NCBI RefSeq assembly: GCF_003253485.1
Contig: NZ_QKTX01000006.1
Coordinates: 1-64,000 of the forward strand
Direction: 5' to 3'
DNA length: 64,000 nt
DNA from: Algoriphagus aquaeductus
GTDB lineage: Bacteria; Bacteroidota; Bacteroidia; Cytophagales; Cyclobacteriaceae
The notes beneath the pieces were generated by a model. That model made no database searches. It saw nothing but the letters and a program-made list of their open reading frames with translations, and was not told the DNA's origin. The first letter of the stretch is position 1. Each line of letters begins with the position of its first letter. Positions 17,578-26,175 of this stretch are shown here, one piece after another. The translations under genes were made by a program, and so were the position numbers.

Positions 17578-20500
17578 TATTTCTAAATACGACTAAGTTG
17601 GGTTTGTTTTCGATTTCCATAGAGAGGATGCTTCTGACTTCTCCGGGCACAAAGAATCCGCTTTCTTGGGGTTTCAGTGCTTTCCAATTTTGGTTGGAGG
17701 TTGGTTCCAGTACCCATCCATAACTCCCAAGTTGAGAGCCAAGCTCAGGCTTAATTCGACTTTGATTTCCTCCAAAGATCAGATAGGGGAGTCCTGATTT
17801 ACCCGGAATGACTTGGATAGCATAAACCGGAGCGTATTGAATCTCGACAGGTAATGAAGCAAGTCTGAAGGCTCCACTTCCGTTATTGATCCAAAGGCTG
17901 GTTTCCAGCTTTTCGGCCTTTAAAGTTAAGGATTTTGACCAAACAGCTTGAGGGAAAAGGTCCTCCAGGTGCTTGTTTTGATAGGATTCATAAGTCAGGA
18001 GCTGCTTTTTAAGGGAGGGGATTTGTCGGAGTAGGGCAGGCTTGAGCACCAACGGAACTGTTTTTTGATTCTCATATTTCGACAGGATATGATCCAAGGC
18101 TCCGTTTTGGTCAAAGTCATTGACGATCATCTGCAATTGGGATGAGGAGTCCGTCCTTAATCTGGAATTTAGCCCCTGATTTCCTGCCAGAATATCTGCT
18201 TTTCCGTCCCCGTTGATATCGGTGACTAAAAGGCAGTTCCAAAGCCCACGGGAATCTGAGAATCCAAAATCTGCTGTTTTTTCCAAAAACTTCCCTTCAG
18301 CATAAGAAAAAATCCGAATGGGCATCCATTCTCCGGTTACGATCAGTTCTGTATGGCCATCCCCATCCAAATCCGCTAAAGCGCCGGCAGTCAGCATGCC
18401 CAATTGGGAAAATTCGGGATGGATATGGTTAGTAATTTCGATAAAGTTTCCTTTTCCGTCATTTTGCCAGACCTGTAAACCTGCAGGAATGCCATAATCG
18501 AACGGCATACATCGGCTGCCTATGAGGAGATCCAAATCTCCATCCTTATCCAAGTCCAACGACAGAATAAAGGATGTTGGCGAATAGGAAAAGACCTGAG
18601 TCGATTTTGTGAATTTTCCTTTTCCGTCATTGAGATACAGCCTGTCGGTGTAGGTACCGGCGAAGTTTGAAAACTCGATTCCTCCACTTGCCACCATCAA
18701 ATCCAGGTGCCCATCGCCGTTTGCGTCAAAGAAGTGCCCGCTGACGTCCTCGGCAAGGCTATCTTCTGCAAAAAGTGCCGGTTGAACTTCCGAGAACTTG
18801 CCTGATGAATGCTGCAGGAAAAGCGCAGAAGCTTGTCCTTTGGCACCGGGTACAAACACATCTTCTAATCCGTCGCCGTTGACGTCTGCCTGGATGGCAT
18901 TTGGTCCTTCATTACTCACCATCCAAAACCGAAGTCGGTCCCGGTCAAAATCTATAAAATCGCTTTCCTGATGTTTGAATGGAATCTGGTAGTCACTTTG
19001 CACGAAAAGTGAAGTGTCGACAAAAACTGGAGGTTGTTGATTGACGGCTTCTTGTTCGGGGAAAAGCTTGAGGTGTTGGTTGGCTTTGACAGAGTTCAAA
19101 GTCGTGACCGTCCCGACAGGCCAACGAATCACAAGCGAATCCAATTGAGAATTTGATCCCAAGCCAAAATGAATTTTGGTGTCCACGGAAGACATGTATC
19201 CTTTGACGGGATGGTATTCCTGATAAAAGGTTTGGTTTCCCGAATAGGCAGTAACCTTAGCTCCAAAGGCTTTTCCTAAATCCAGCGTGAGGTAATTTCC
19301 CTGTTGGGATTCGGTAGCGGTATTTTGATAGACAAAGGCTCGTTCGTTCAAGTTATTGACCACCAAGTCCAAATCCCCATCGTTGTCGAGGTCTCCATAA
19401 GCTGAACCGGTACTGAAGGTAAATTGGTCCAATCCCGACCATTCAGCCTGATTTTCAAATTGCCATTCGCTTTTATTCTTAAAAAAAAAGTTGCGTTGAG
19501 GGATTGACGGGAAAGCATCAATCATTTTGGTTACCAACACGGAGTCCTTTCGGAAAGAAGCTATTTGTTCCTGATTGTTGGCGTAGAAGTCTACAAAGTC
19601 AAAATCGGTCAAGTCCTTGACTATGCCGTTGGCTACGAAAATGTCTTTGAGTCCGTCATTATCTGCATCAAAGATTAAGGCTCCCCAACTCCAATCGGTA
19701 GCTTCTACTCCAGCAAGGCGGCCCACTTCGGAAAAGACCGGAATAGATGTCCCCGGTCTGAAACCCAGATGACGTTGAAGTGTATTTCGCGTGAATTGGT
19801 GGTGATAACCGGCTTTGGCACTCGCCTGATACTTGTCCCAATCTTCAAATGGTGTTTTGGTTTTGACCCTTGCCAGGTCTATTGGGAGCATTTCTGTGAC
19901 AAAAATATCCGGCAACGCGTCATTGTCCAGATCAGCGATGTCAGCCCCCATGCTTCCCATGCTGATTTCAGGGAGAATTTCAGGCAGGACTTCAGAAAAT
20001 GTTCCATCCTGATTGTTCAGGTAGAGGTAATCCCGTTCAAAAAAGTCATTGGAAACATACAGGTCTGGCCAATTGTCTTGATTCAAGTCGGCCACCGTCA
20101 CTCCGAGACCATAGCCTATGGCACTACCATAGATCCCTGCCTCCTCGGAAACGTCCGTAAACTTATCTCCATCATTTCTGAAAAGCTTATTTCCTCCTTC
20201 AGGATCGCGGATTTCCCGTTGTCCTTCCCTAAGGTCATACACCCCCACCGAACGTCCGGAATTGCTCAGGAGGTACATGTCCAAATCCCCGTCCATGTCA
20301 TAATCAAAAAACACCGCGTGTTGGCTGAGGCCAATTTCTGCCAGGCCGTATTCCTTGGATTTTTCGGTAAAAGTGAGATCGCCGTTATTGATGAATAATT
20401 CATTGTGTCTACGGTCACCTTCCATCGGACCGGATTTGCAAACATAAATATCCAGAAGGCCGTCCCCATTGACATCCGCCATACTTACTCCAGTCGACCA

Positions 20501-20833
20501 ATAACCTTCTGAATTGAGTCCGGCCGTATCGGTAATGTCTTTGAATTGGAGATTTCCCTCATTGAGGTAGAGTTTGTTCGAGGTTTGATTCCCCGCAAAA
20601 AATAGATCAGGAAGCCCATCATTGTTGATGTCTCCGATGGCCACTCCCGCCCCGTTGTAAAAATTGCGAAAAGTATAGGGATTTACTTTCTCGGTGTAAG
20701 TAAGGTCATTCCTGAATTTTATTCCGGTGTACTCCTCGTCCAGAAGTTTGAAAAGGGCAGAGGGTTCCTGTTTCTTTTTTCCGCAGGAAAAGAGAATTAA
20801 AAAACTGAGAAAGATTGTCCTGTTGATTTTCAC
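17546..20833 (-). CDS. giant VCBS/FG-GAP lipoprotein with ASPIC/UnbV domain
   Basis: 1095 aa from a GTG start (no in-frame ATG upstream). Lipobox LFSC with Cys17. FG-GAP block beginning YNGAGVAIGDINNDGLPD, ASPIC/UnbV domain near 515-600, second FG-GAP block. First VCBS cistron after SusD. The start lies only 15 nt past a 13-bp terminator hairpin, so it needs either readthrough from susCD or a promoter hidden in the 129-bp gap. C-terminus overlaps the next gene by 32 nt. Confidence 0.86.
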   Translation of the reverse strand: MKINRTIFLSFLILFSCGKKKQEPSALFKLLDEEYTGIKFRNDLTYTEKVNPYTFRNFYNGAGVAIGDINNDGLPDLFFAGNQTSNKLYLNEGNLQFKDITDTAGLNSEGYWSTGVSMADVNGDGLLDIYVCKSGPMEGDRRHNELFINNGDLTFTEKSKEYGLAEIGLSQHAVFFDYDMDGDLDMYLLSNSGRSVGVYDLREGQREIRDPEGGNKLFRNDGDKFTDVSEEAGIYGSAIGYGLGVTVADLNQDNWPDLYVSNDFFERDYLYLNNQDGTFSEVLPEILPEISMGSMGADIADLDNDALPDIFVTEMLPIDLARVKTKTPFEDWDKYQASAKAGYHHQFTRNTLQRHLGFRPGTSIPVFSEVGRLAGVEATDWSWGALIFDADNDGLKDIFVANGIVKDLTDFDFVDFYANNQEQIASFRKDSVLVTKMIDAFPSIPQRNFFFKNKSEWQFENQAEWSGLDQFTFSTGSAYGDLDNDGDLDLVVNNLNERAFVYQNTATESQQGNYLTLDLGKAFGAKVTAYSGNQTFYQEYHPVKGYMSSVDTKIHFGLGSNSQLDSLVIRWPVGTVTTLNSVKANQHLKLFPEQEAVNQQPPVFVDTSLFVQSDYQIPFKHQESDFIDFDRDRLRFWMVSNEGPNAIQADVNGDGLEDVFVPGAKGQASALFLQHSSGKFSEVQPALFAEDSLAEDVSGHFFDANGDGHLDLMVASGGIEFSNFAGTYTDRLYLNDGKGKFTKSTQVFSYSPTSFILSLDLDKDGDLDLLIGSRCMPFDYGIPAGLQVWQNDGKGNFIEITNHIHPEFSQLGMLTAGALADLDGDGHTELIVTGEWMPIRIFSYAEGKFLEKTADFGFSDSRGLWNCLLVTDINGDGKADILAGNQGLNSRLRTDSSSQLQMIVNDFDQNGALDHILSKYENQKTVPLVLKPALLRQIPSLKKQLLTYESYQNKHLEDLFPQAVWSKSLTLKAEKLETSLWINNGSGAFRLASLPVEIQYAPVYAIQVIPGKSGLPYLIFGGNQSRIKPELGSQLGSYGWVLEPTSNQNWKALKPQESGFFVPGEVRSILSMEIENKPNLVVFRNNETPIVFTIR

Positions 20834-20848
20834 AGATGATGGCTAAAA

Positions 20849-20880
20849 AACCTGGCAGGTCTTTCATGACCTGCCAGGTT
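20849..20880 (-). terminator. intrinsic terminator 2 after susD
   Basis: Perfect 13-bp stem AACCTGGCAGGTC / GACCTGCCAGGTT with a 6-nt loop. Followed on the minus strand by a T-run (A-run at 20845-20850 on +). Confidence 0.82.
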
Positions 20881-20911
20881 TAACTCAAATTTACCCAGAC
20901 CTTCCAGAAAA

Positions 20912-20943
20912 AAAAGGAAGTGTACCAAGGCACACTTCCTTTT
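20912..20943 (-). terminator. intrinsic terminator 1 after susD
   Basis: 12-bp stem AAAAGGAAGTGT / ACACTTCCTTTT with an 8-nt loop and a U-run on the minus-strand transcript. Lies about 20 bp after the susD stop. Confidence 0.82.
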
Positions 20944-20962
20944 ATCATTGGGTCAAGTCAGA

Positions 20963-22453
20963 TTAATAACCTGGATTTTGTCTCAAGTTAGGGTTGGCAT
21001 TGATCTGCTGCAAAGGAATCGGGAACAAGGCTCTGAATGGTTGAGAAGCTTGTTTTTCCCACCATGGCAAATTCCACTTTCCAAATCGGATGGCATCAGT
21101 TCTTCTGCTCGCCTCAGCAAACATCTCACGGCCTCTTTCATTGTACAATTCGTCCAAAGTAAGGGTAGTGTATGCTGGCATACCTGCGCGGGTTCTGATC
21201 TGATTTGCAGCAGCTAGTGCAATAGCGGTTTTGCCCTGACGAAGAGCTGCTTCAGCTTTGATGAGGATGATATCACCCAATCGGATCAGTGGATAGTCGT
21301 TGTTCAAGCTCGAAGCTGCACCAAGCGCGAATTCAAATTTACCCACTCTGGCACCGGCTTGTCTAAAGGCATTGGGTGCAAGTTGATTGATCTGAGGAGT
21401 GAAGGTCAATGGTGGTCCATCAGGATCATTTGGTTCTGCCGAGATGTCATTAAGTCTAGTTCCATCAGAAGCAAACTGAGGTCCCACCAAGAATGAGTTT
21501 TTACGAACATCATTGTTGTCAAAGCTGTTGTAAAACTCCTCCAAAGAGGCATATCCGTTCCAAGGCTGCTCTTGTAAGTTGTAGGTGTTTTGACTCAGGT
21601 AGTGAAGGGTCATCTGCGGAAGATTAAACCCGCCTGCGTTGTTTTGGTCATAAGGCAGGGTCAGGATATTCTCAGTAGAGCCGGAATTTCTTTCAGAGAA
21701 GTTTGCAAAGAAATTGGAAGTCAAGGAATACTGACCGCTGTTGATCACCTCATCGGCCAAGCGCTCTGCATCAGCCCAACGCGGTGTACCGGTGTACACT
21801 TGTGCATTGAGGTAAAGCTTAGCCAAAATTGCCTTCGCAGAGGTTTTGTTAAGGGTATACTTAGACGAAGTCTCTGGAAGGAGATTTATGTTTTCCAGAA
21901 TGGAGTTTTCGATGAAGGTGAAAACCTCTGTACGTGTATTGTTGGTCGGATTACCTCCGGTGGATTCTTCAGTCACGATCGGAACATTTCCAAACGAGTC
22001 GATGAGCCATAGATACACCAAAGCTCTCAAAACCTTCAGCTCAGCGCCCAATGCCTCTACTTCAGGATATTGGATCAACAGGTTGTTGATTTCACCCACG
22101 GCAGTGTAGCAATAGTTCCAAGAGTTGTTGAAAGCCTCATCTGAAGGCTGCCAAGTGTGTCTGTGCATTCTAAGCCATAGACCACCATCTTCCCAGTCGG
22201 CACCTTTTTGAGGGATTGCCATCTCATCTGAAGAAACTTCATGAATGGACCAGATGCTATTGTGGCCTCCCCAGGAGCCCACGATTCTTGCGTAAGCAGA
22301 AGCTTTAAGAACGGCAATCAAATTCGGATTTTTGCTGTTGGCAACATCCTCAGCTGTAACCCCATCCAATACCTCCTGCTCCAGCTCCTGACATGCACCC
22401 ATGGCGAAGACCAAGGGAAGCACTAAACCGATTTTACGAATAGATTTAAACAT
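20963..22453 (-). CDS. SusD/RagB-type nutrient-binding lipoprotein
   Basis: 496 aa, lipobox MGAC with Cys21. The SusD fold is seen in TPR-like segments (LRALVYLWLIDSFGNVPIV near 140-160, AKAILAKLYLNAQVY near 205-220) and in the typical C-terminus with RGREMFAEASRRTDAIRFGKW and ending LRQNPGY. It binds the substrate at the outer membrane and forms the lid of the SusC channel encoded 19 bp upstream. The substrate is not evident, since no glycoside hydrolase is linked; the VCBS proteins downstream may be auxiliary. Confidence 0.95.
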   Translation of the reverse strand: MFKSIRKIGLVLPLVFAMGACQELEQEVLDGVTAEDVANSKNPNLIAVLKASAYARIVGSWGGHNSIWSIHEVSSDEMAIPQKGADWEDGGLWLRMHRHTWQPSDEAFNNSWNYCYTAVGEINNLLIQYPEVEALGAELKVLRALVYLWLIDSFGNVPIVTEESTGGNPTNNTRTEVFTFIENSILENINLLPETSSKYTLNKTSAKAILAKLYLNAQVYTGTPRWADAERLADEVINSGQYSLTSNFFANFSERNSGSTENILTLPYDQNNAGGFNLPQMTLHYLSQNTYNLQEQPWNGYASLEEFYNSFDNNDVRKNSFLVGPQFASDGTRLNDISAEPNDPDGPPLTFTPQINQLAPNAFRQAGARVGKFEFALGAASSLNNDYPLIRLGDIILIKAEAALRQGKTAIALAAANQIRTRAGMPAYTTLTLDELYNERGREMFAEASRRTDAIRFGKWNLPWWEKQASQPFRALFPIPLQQINANPNLRQNPGY

Positions 22454-22472
22454 ATCTGTAGAATTTGATTGG

Positions 22473-25466
22473 TTATTTGAAGTTGACAGTTACTCCCAAC
22501 GTGAATGAACGAGTCTGGAAGTAGGTATTTCTACGCTCGATACCCGGAGAAAGAGAAGTAGTAAAACCATCCCCGTTTTCCTGATCATTGATTCTCACCT
22601 CTGGATCGATACCGGTATAATTGGTGATCGTAAACAGGTTTTGAGCAGCGAAATACATTCTTAAAGAACTGAGGTTAGGAGATTTGGTTTTAAAATTGTA
22701 ACCCAATTCCATGTTGTCCAAGCGGATAAATGAAGCATCCTCAATATAGGAACTGTTGAAGGTTGGCGTAGAAGTTACCAGTGGACTGGTTGGAGTCTTG
22801 CTGGTAATTACAGAGTTCCAGGTGTTAGACGCAGCATCAGCATTTTCATAGAAGCCTCTGTAGGAGTTGTATAGGTCATGACCCCAAGCCCCTCTTAAGA
22901 AGACATTCAACGTCCACTGTCCGTACATAAAGCTGTTTGCAAAACCAAATTCACCTTTAGGAAGACCATTACCCAATCTTTCGAATTCGTTAGGGTCTGT
23001 GGTAGAAAGGATGTATTGGCCTGATTCAGTATATCCCAAAAGTCTTGGACCATAGAAATCACCCAAAGTCTGACCTACACGGTTGTAGATGATGGGGTTG
23101 TTGTTTTGTCCCGGAGAACCAGGAGTAGCAAATCTCAATTCATCAAAACCAAGATCACCTGCCGACAAGCTTTCGATGGTCGTTTTGTCATAAATGGTGA
23201 AGTTGAAATTTGGTGTCCACTTCAACGCTCCTTTTCCGATTTGATTTACACCGATTGCGAATTCAAAACCAGCAGCTCTCAAATCGGCCAAGTTGACCCA
23301 AGTAGAAGAAGCTGTGTTGAATCGTCCCGGATCAAAGGGGTTAGGAGCACCTGTTGCAACAGGCACGTTAAACAACAAGTCAGAAATGTTTCTGGTGTAG
23401 TAATCTACGCTACCATTCACTTTTCCATTGAACAATCCGAAATCGATCCCCACGTTGAATTCTTTTTTAGTTTCCCATTTCAGATCTCTGTTTGGATTGG
23501 AGAATTGGTTGATTCCGACAAAGATGTCGTTTTGAGTAAGTGGATCCCCGTCCAAATCAATTCGGTTACCATTGCCAAACACACCCAAGGCCAAGGTTGG
23601 AGATGGGGGAAGGTTACCGGTCACCCCATAGGAGACTCTTGGCTTGAATTGATTGAACACGCCCATGTCGAAAAGTTGGGTAAAGTCCGAGCCAACAGAG
23701 AACGCAGGAAATACACCTGTCTGGTTATTGGCGCCAAATCCTGAGTAAGTTTCAGCTCTTACAGAGGCGGACACGAAGAAGGTGTTGTCCCAATTAAAAT
23801 TCGCTCTACCAAAAGCAGAGTTTAGCTGATCTTGGTTTGCGAAGGAAGAAACGTTGGTGTTGTTACCCAATCGGATAGCACCAGCGCCTAAGTTGTTCCA
23901 TCCCGAATCGAAAAGGAACTGTCTTACTCGGGCATTGAAACCTTGGTTAGTGGTAAATTGAGTTCCCACACCTCCCAATAAAGTCATGTTCAATTTATCA
24001 GAAAGGTCTGTTTCGTATCGTAGGGTAGACTCAAAAATTCTTTGACTTCTGTCGAACGTGTTTCTTTCAGCAGAACCCTGAGATCCAATACCCACTTGGA
24101 AATCATTCAAAGACCAGAAACCACCGGAAAGCGTATTTCTTCTGTCTTGAGAATACTGTGCTGATAGTGTCAAGTTGGGAAGGATGTCAAATTCAGCTCT
24201 GTAGGATGTCAGGGCGGTTTTTGTTTCCCCTACGAATCGCTGCTGTCTGGCCAACGCGACAGGGTTGAAGAAATCAAACAAATCTCGCTGGAAATAACCT
24301 CCAAAATCTCTTGAGTCCTGAGTATTTTCTGCAAAAATCGGTGCAGTTGGGTTGTAAATGGTCGCATATCTGAAAGCTGCGCCATTGATTTCCTCGGAGT
24401 CTACATTGGTAAATGACAAGTTGATGTTGAATCTCAATCTGTTGTTCAAAGCTCCCTGAGAAAGGTTCAGACGGGTGTTCAATCGCTCATTTCCTACCCC
24501 ATCCACAATACCGTTATTATTTCGATAGTTGACAGAACCCATGTAGCTGGTGTTGCCGAAGCTGCCTGACACACTGGCGTTGGTGGTGTAAGAAAAGGCA
24601 TCAGAGATCAACTCTTCTCTCCAATCGGTGCGGGCACCAAAATCTGTACCCCCTCTGGCTACGAATTCTTCCGCAGAAAGAATAGGAATCAGATTCGCTG
24701 CACGGTCCATGGTACCAAAGGTGTTGATTGTCACGTTGGTCACACCTTCTTTTTTGCCTTGCTTGGTGGTAGTGATCAAAATAACACCGGAAGAACCTCT
24801 GGCGCCGTAGATGGCGGCAGCTGAACCGTCCTTCAACACGTCGATGGACTGGATGTCATTCGGGTCCACGTTTTCCAAGGAAGCACCGATTACCCCGTCC
24901 AATACGATCAAAGGAGAGGAGTTGGCACCGAAGGTAGAAAGACCTCTCAATCGGATGTTGAATCCAGCATTGGGGTTACCTCCCGGTCTGGTAATGGATA
25001 GACCGGCTACCTTACCCTGAAGCAATTGGGTTGGGTTGGATACGTTACCTCGGTTGAAATCGTCAGGCTTTACTCCGACTACCGCAGAAGTGATTTCCTT
25101 TTTGTCCTGCGAACCGTATCCGATAACCACGGCTTCCTGAAGGCTTTGAATGTCCTCCTGAAGATTGATAGTGATGGTAGACTGGTTGCCGATTTCCACT
25201 TCTTGTGTCAGATATCCCACGAAGGATATCACCAATACTTGATCGCCGGCCTGAAGCGGGAGGGTAAATTTACCGTCCAAATCAGTGGCAGTACCTCGGG
25301 TGGTACCTTTCACGAGTACCGTTGCACCCGGAACAGGGTCTCCAAGCGACGCATCCAGGACTGTTCCTGAGATGGTTCGGTTTTGGGCATTGACACCGAT
25401 GGCTGCTCCCATGAAGAGCGCCATAGCAAGCATCAATGACTTGAGCTTTGGTAAATAATTTCTCAT
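22473..25466 (-). CDS. SusC/RagA-type TonB-dependent outer-membrane transporter
   Basis: 997 aa. Signal peptide 1-28 (ends VNA^Q); carboxypeptidase-regulatory-like domain about 31-105; TonB plug about 112-233 with the SusC hallmark LRGLSTFGANSSPLIVLDG and DVLKDGSAAAIYGARGSSGV; then the 22-strand barrel ending in an aromatic-rich strand (FTLGVTVNFK). Imports an oligomeric nutrient with TonB energy together with the SusD protein. A perfect LacI-like palindrome sits about 190 bp upstream, suggesting repressor control. Confidence 0.96.
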   Translation of the reverse strand: MRNYLPKLKSLMLAMALFMGAAIGVNAQNRTISGTVLDASLGDPVPGATVLVKGTTRGTATDLDGKFTLPLQAGDQVLVISFVGYLTQEVEIGNQSTITINLQEDIQSLQEAVVIGYGSQDKKEITSAVVGVKPDDFNRGNVSNPTQLLQGKVAGLSITRPGGNPNAGFNIRLRGLSTFGANSSPLIVLDGVIGASLENVDPNDIQSIDVLKDGSAAAIYGARGSSGVILITTTKQGKKEGVTNVTINTFGTMDRAANLIPILSAEEFVARGGTDFGARTDWREELISDAFSYTTNASVSGSFGNTSYMGSVNYRNNNGIVDGVGNERLNTRLNLSQGALNNRLRFNINLSFTNVDSEEINGAAFRYATIYNPTAPIFAENTQDSRDFGGYFQRDLFDFFNPVALARQQRFVGETKTALTSYRAEFDILPNLTLSAQYSQDRRNTLSGGFWSLNDFQVGIGSQGSAERNTFDRSQRIFESTLRYETDLSDKLNMTLLGGVGTQFTTNQGFNARVRQFLFDSGWNNLGAGAIRLGNNTNVSSFANQDQLNSAFGRANFNWDNTFFVSASVRAETYSGFGANNQTGVFPAFSVGSDFTQLFDMGVFNQFKPRVSYGVTGNLPPSPTLALGVFGNGNRIDLDGDPLTQNDIFVGINQFSNPNRDLKWETKKEFNVGIDFGLFNGKVNGSVDYYTRNISDLLFNVPVATGAPNPFDPGRFNTASSTWVNLADLRAAGFEFAIGVNQIGKGALKWTPNFNFTIYDKTTIESLSAGDLGFDELRFATPGSPGQNNNPIIYNRVGQTLGDFYGPRLLGYTESGQYILSTTDPNEFERLGNGLPKGEFGFANSFMYGQWTLNVFLRGAWGHDLYNSYRGFYENADAASNTWNSVITSKTPTSPLVTSTPTFNSSYIEDASFIRLDNMELGYNFKTKSPNLSSLRMYFAAQNLFTITNYTGIDPEVRINDQENGDGFTTSLSPGIERRNTYFQTRSFTLGVTVNFK

Positions 25467-26175
25467 AGGGTTTGTTGTTTTTTTAAAAAGCGAAATAGGT
25501 ATGAGTACTTAATTTCAAGCCTAATGTGACCCAAGGAATTTGATTTTGCAAATCTTAACAAATGCCACCTAAGCGGTTCAAAAAATACCTTTCCAACAGA
25601 ATAATCTTTATTTTAACAAAAAATTAATGATTTAGTGTTTTATGTGTTAATAATTTAATGGAAAACGTTTTCCATTTATGGATAATTAAAAAAATCAATT
25701 TTTATTAATTATATGAAAATTTAGGGTTAAAAAAATTGTGGCGTTTGGACCCGTTTTGGACATCTATGAAAAAATTAAAAAAGTCTTTCGCCTTAGAGAT
25801 ATTTCTCTTTTAAGGTCTTGTTCCATAATCCTGATCAAGTTTCTATTTTTTTCATTTATTATAGCTATTACGCTATTTAATACTATATAAGAAAGTTCGG
25901 TAATCATGAGTATTGTATCCATAGCGGATCTGTGTTTTCAGGGCATGTTAATTTGTGCAGTTCGTTTAATGGGTTGTTTTAGAATCCTGTGGATGGCTAC
26001 ATTTTAAAGCCGACTTTCAAGGATGTCTGTTGAAACTGGGGAACAGTTGTTCCGAAAGGACTTTCCATTTCTTATATTTTCTTAAATGGTGGCGTAGTTT
26101 TCTTTTTTGAAAATCGGCAAAAGCAACCAAATCCTACCTTTACTCATCTTTGAAAAGACCTCCTAGACCACTTTT
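25467..26175. other. 709-bp AT-rich regulatory intergenic region
   Basis: Divergent region between susC (-) and the DUF5686 gene (+). No gene seen on either strand. It holds the 20-bp palindrome listed separately and a short imperfect inverted repeat around 25794-25816 (CTTAGAGA with TCTCTTTTAAG). I found no exact TTTG-N19-21-TAnnTTTG promoter for either flanking gene. Confidence 0.7.
25657..25676. promoter_or_regulatory. perfect 20-bp palindrome, LacI/GalR-type operator
   Basis: AATGGAAAACGTTTTCCATT is a perfect palindrome with the central CG step typical of LacI/GalR-family operators. It lies about 190 bp upstream of the susC start. No LacI-family gene is in this window, so the regulator would be encoded elsewhere. 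Confidence 0.7.
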
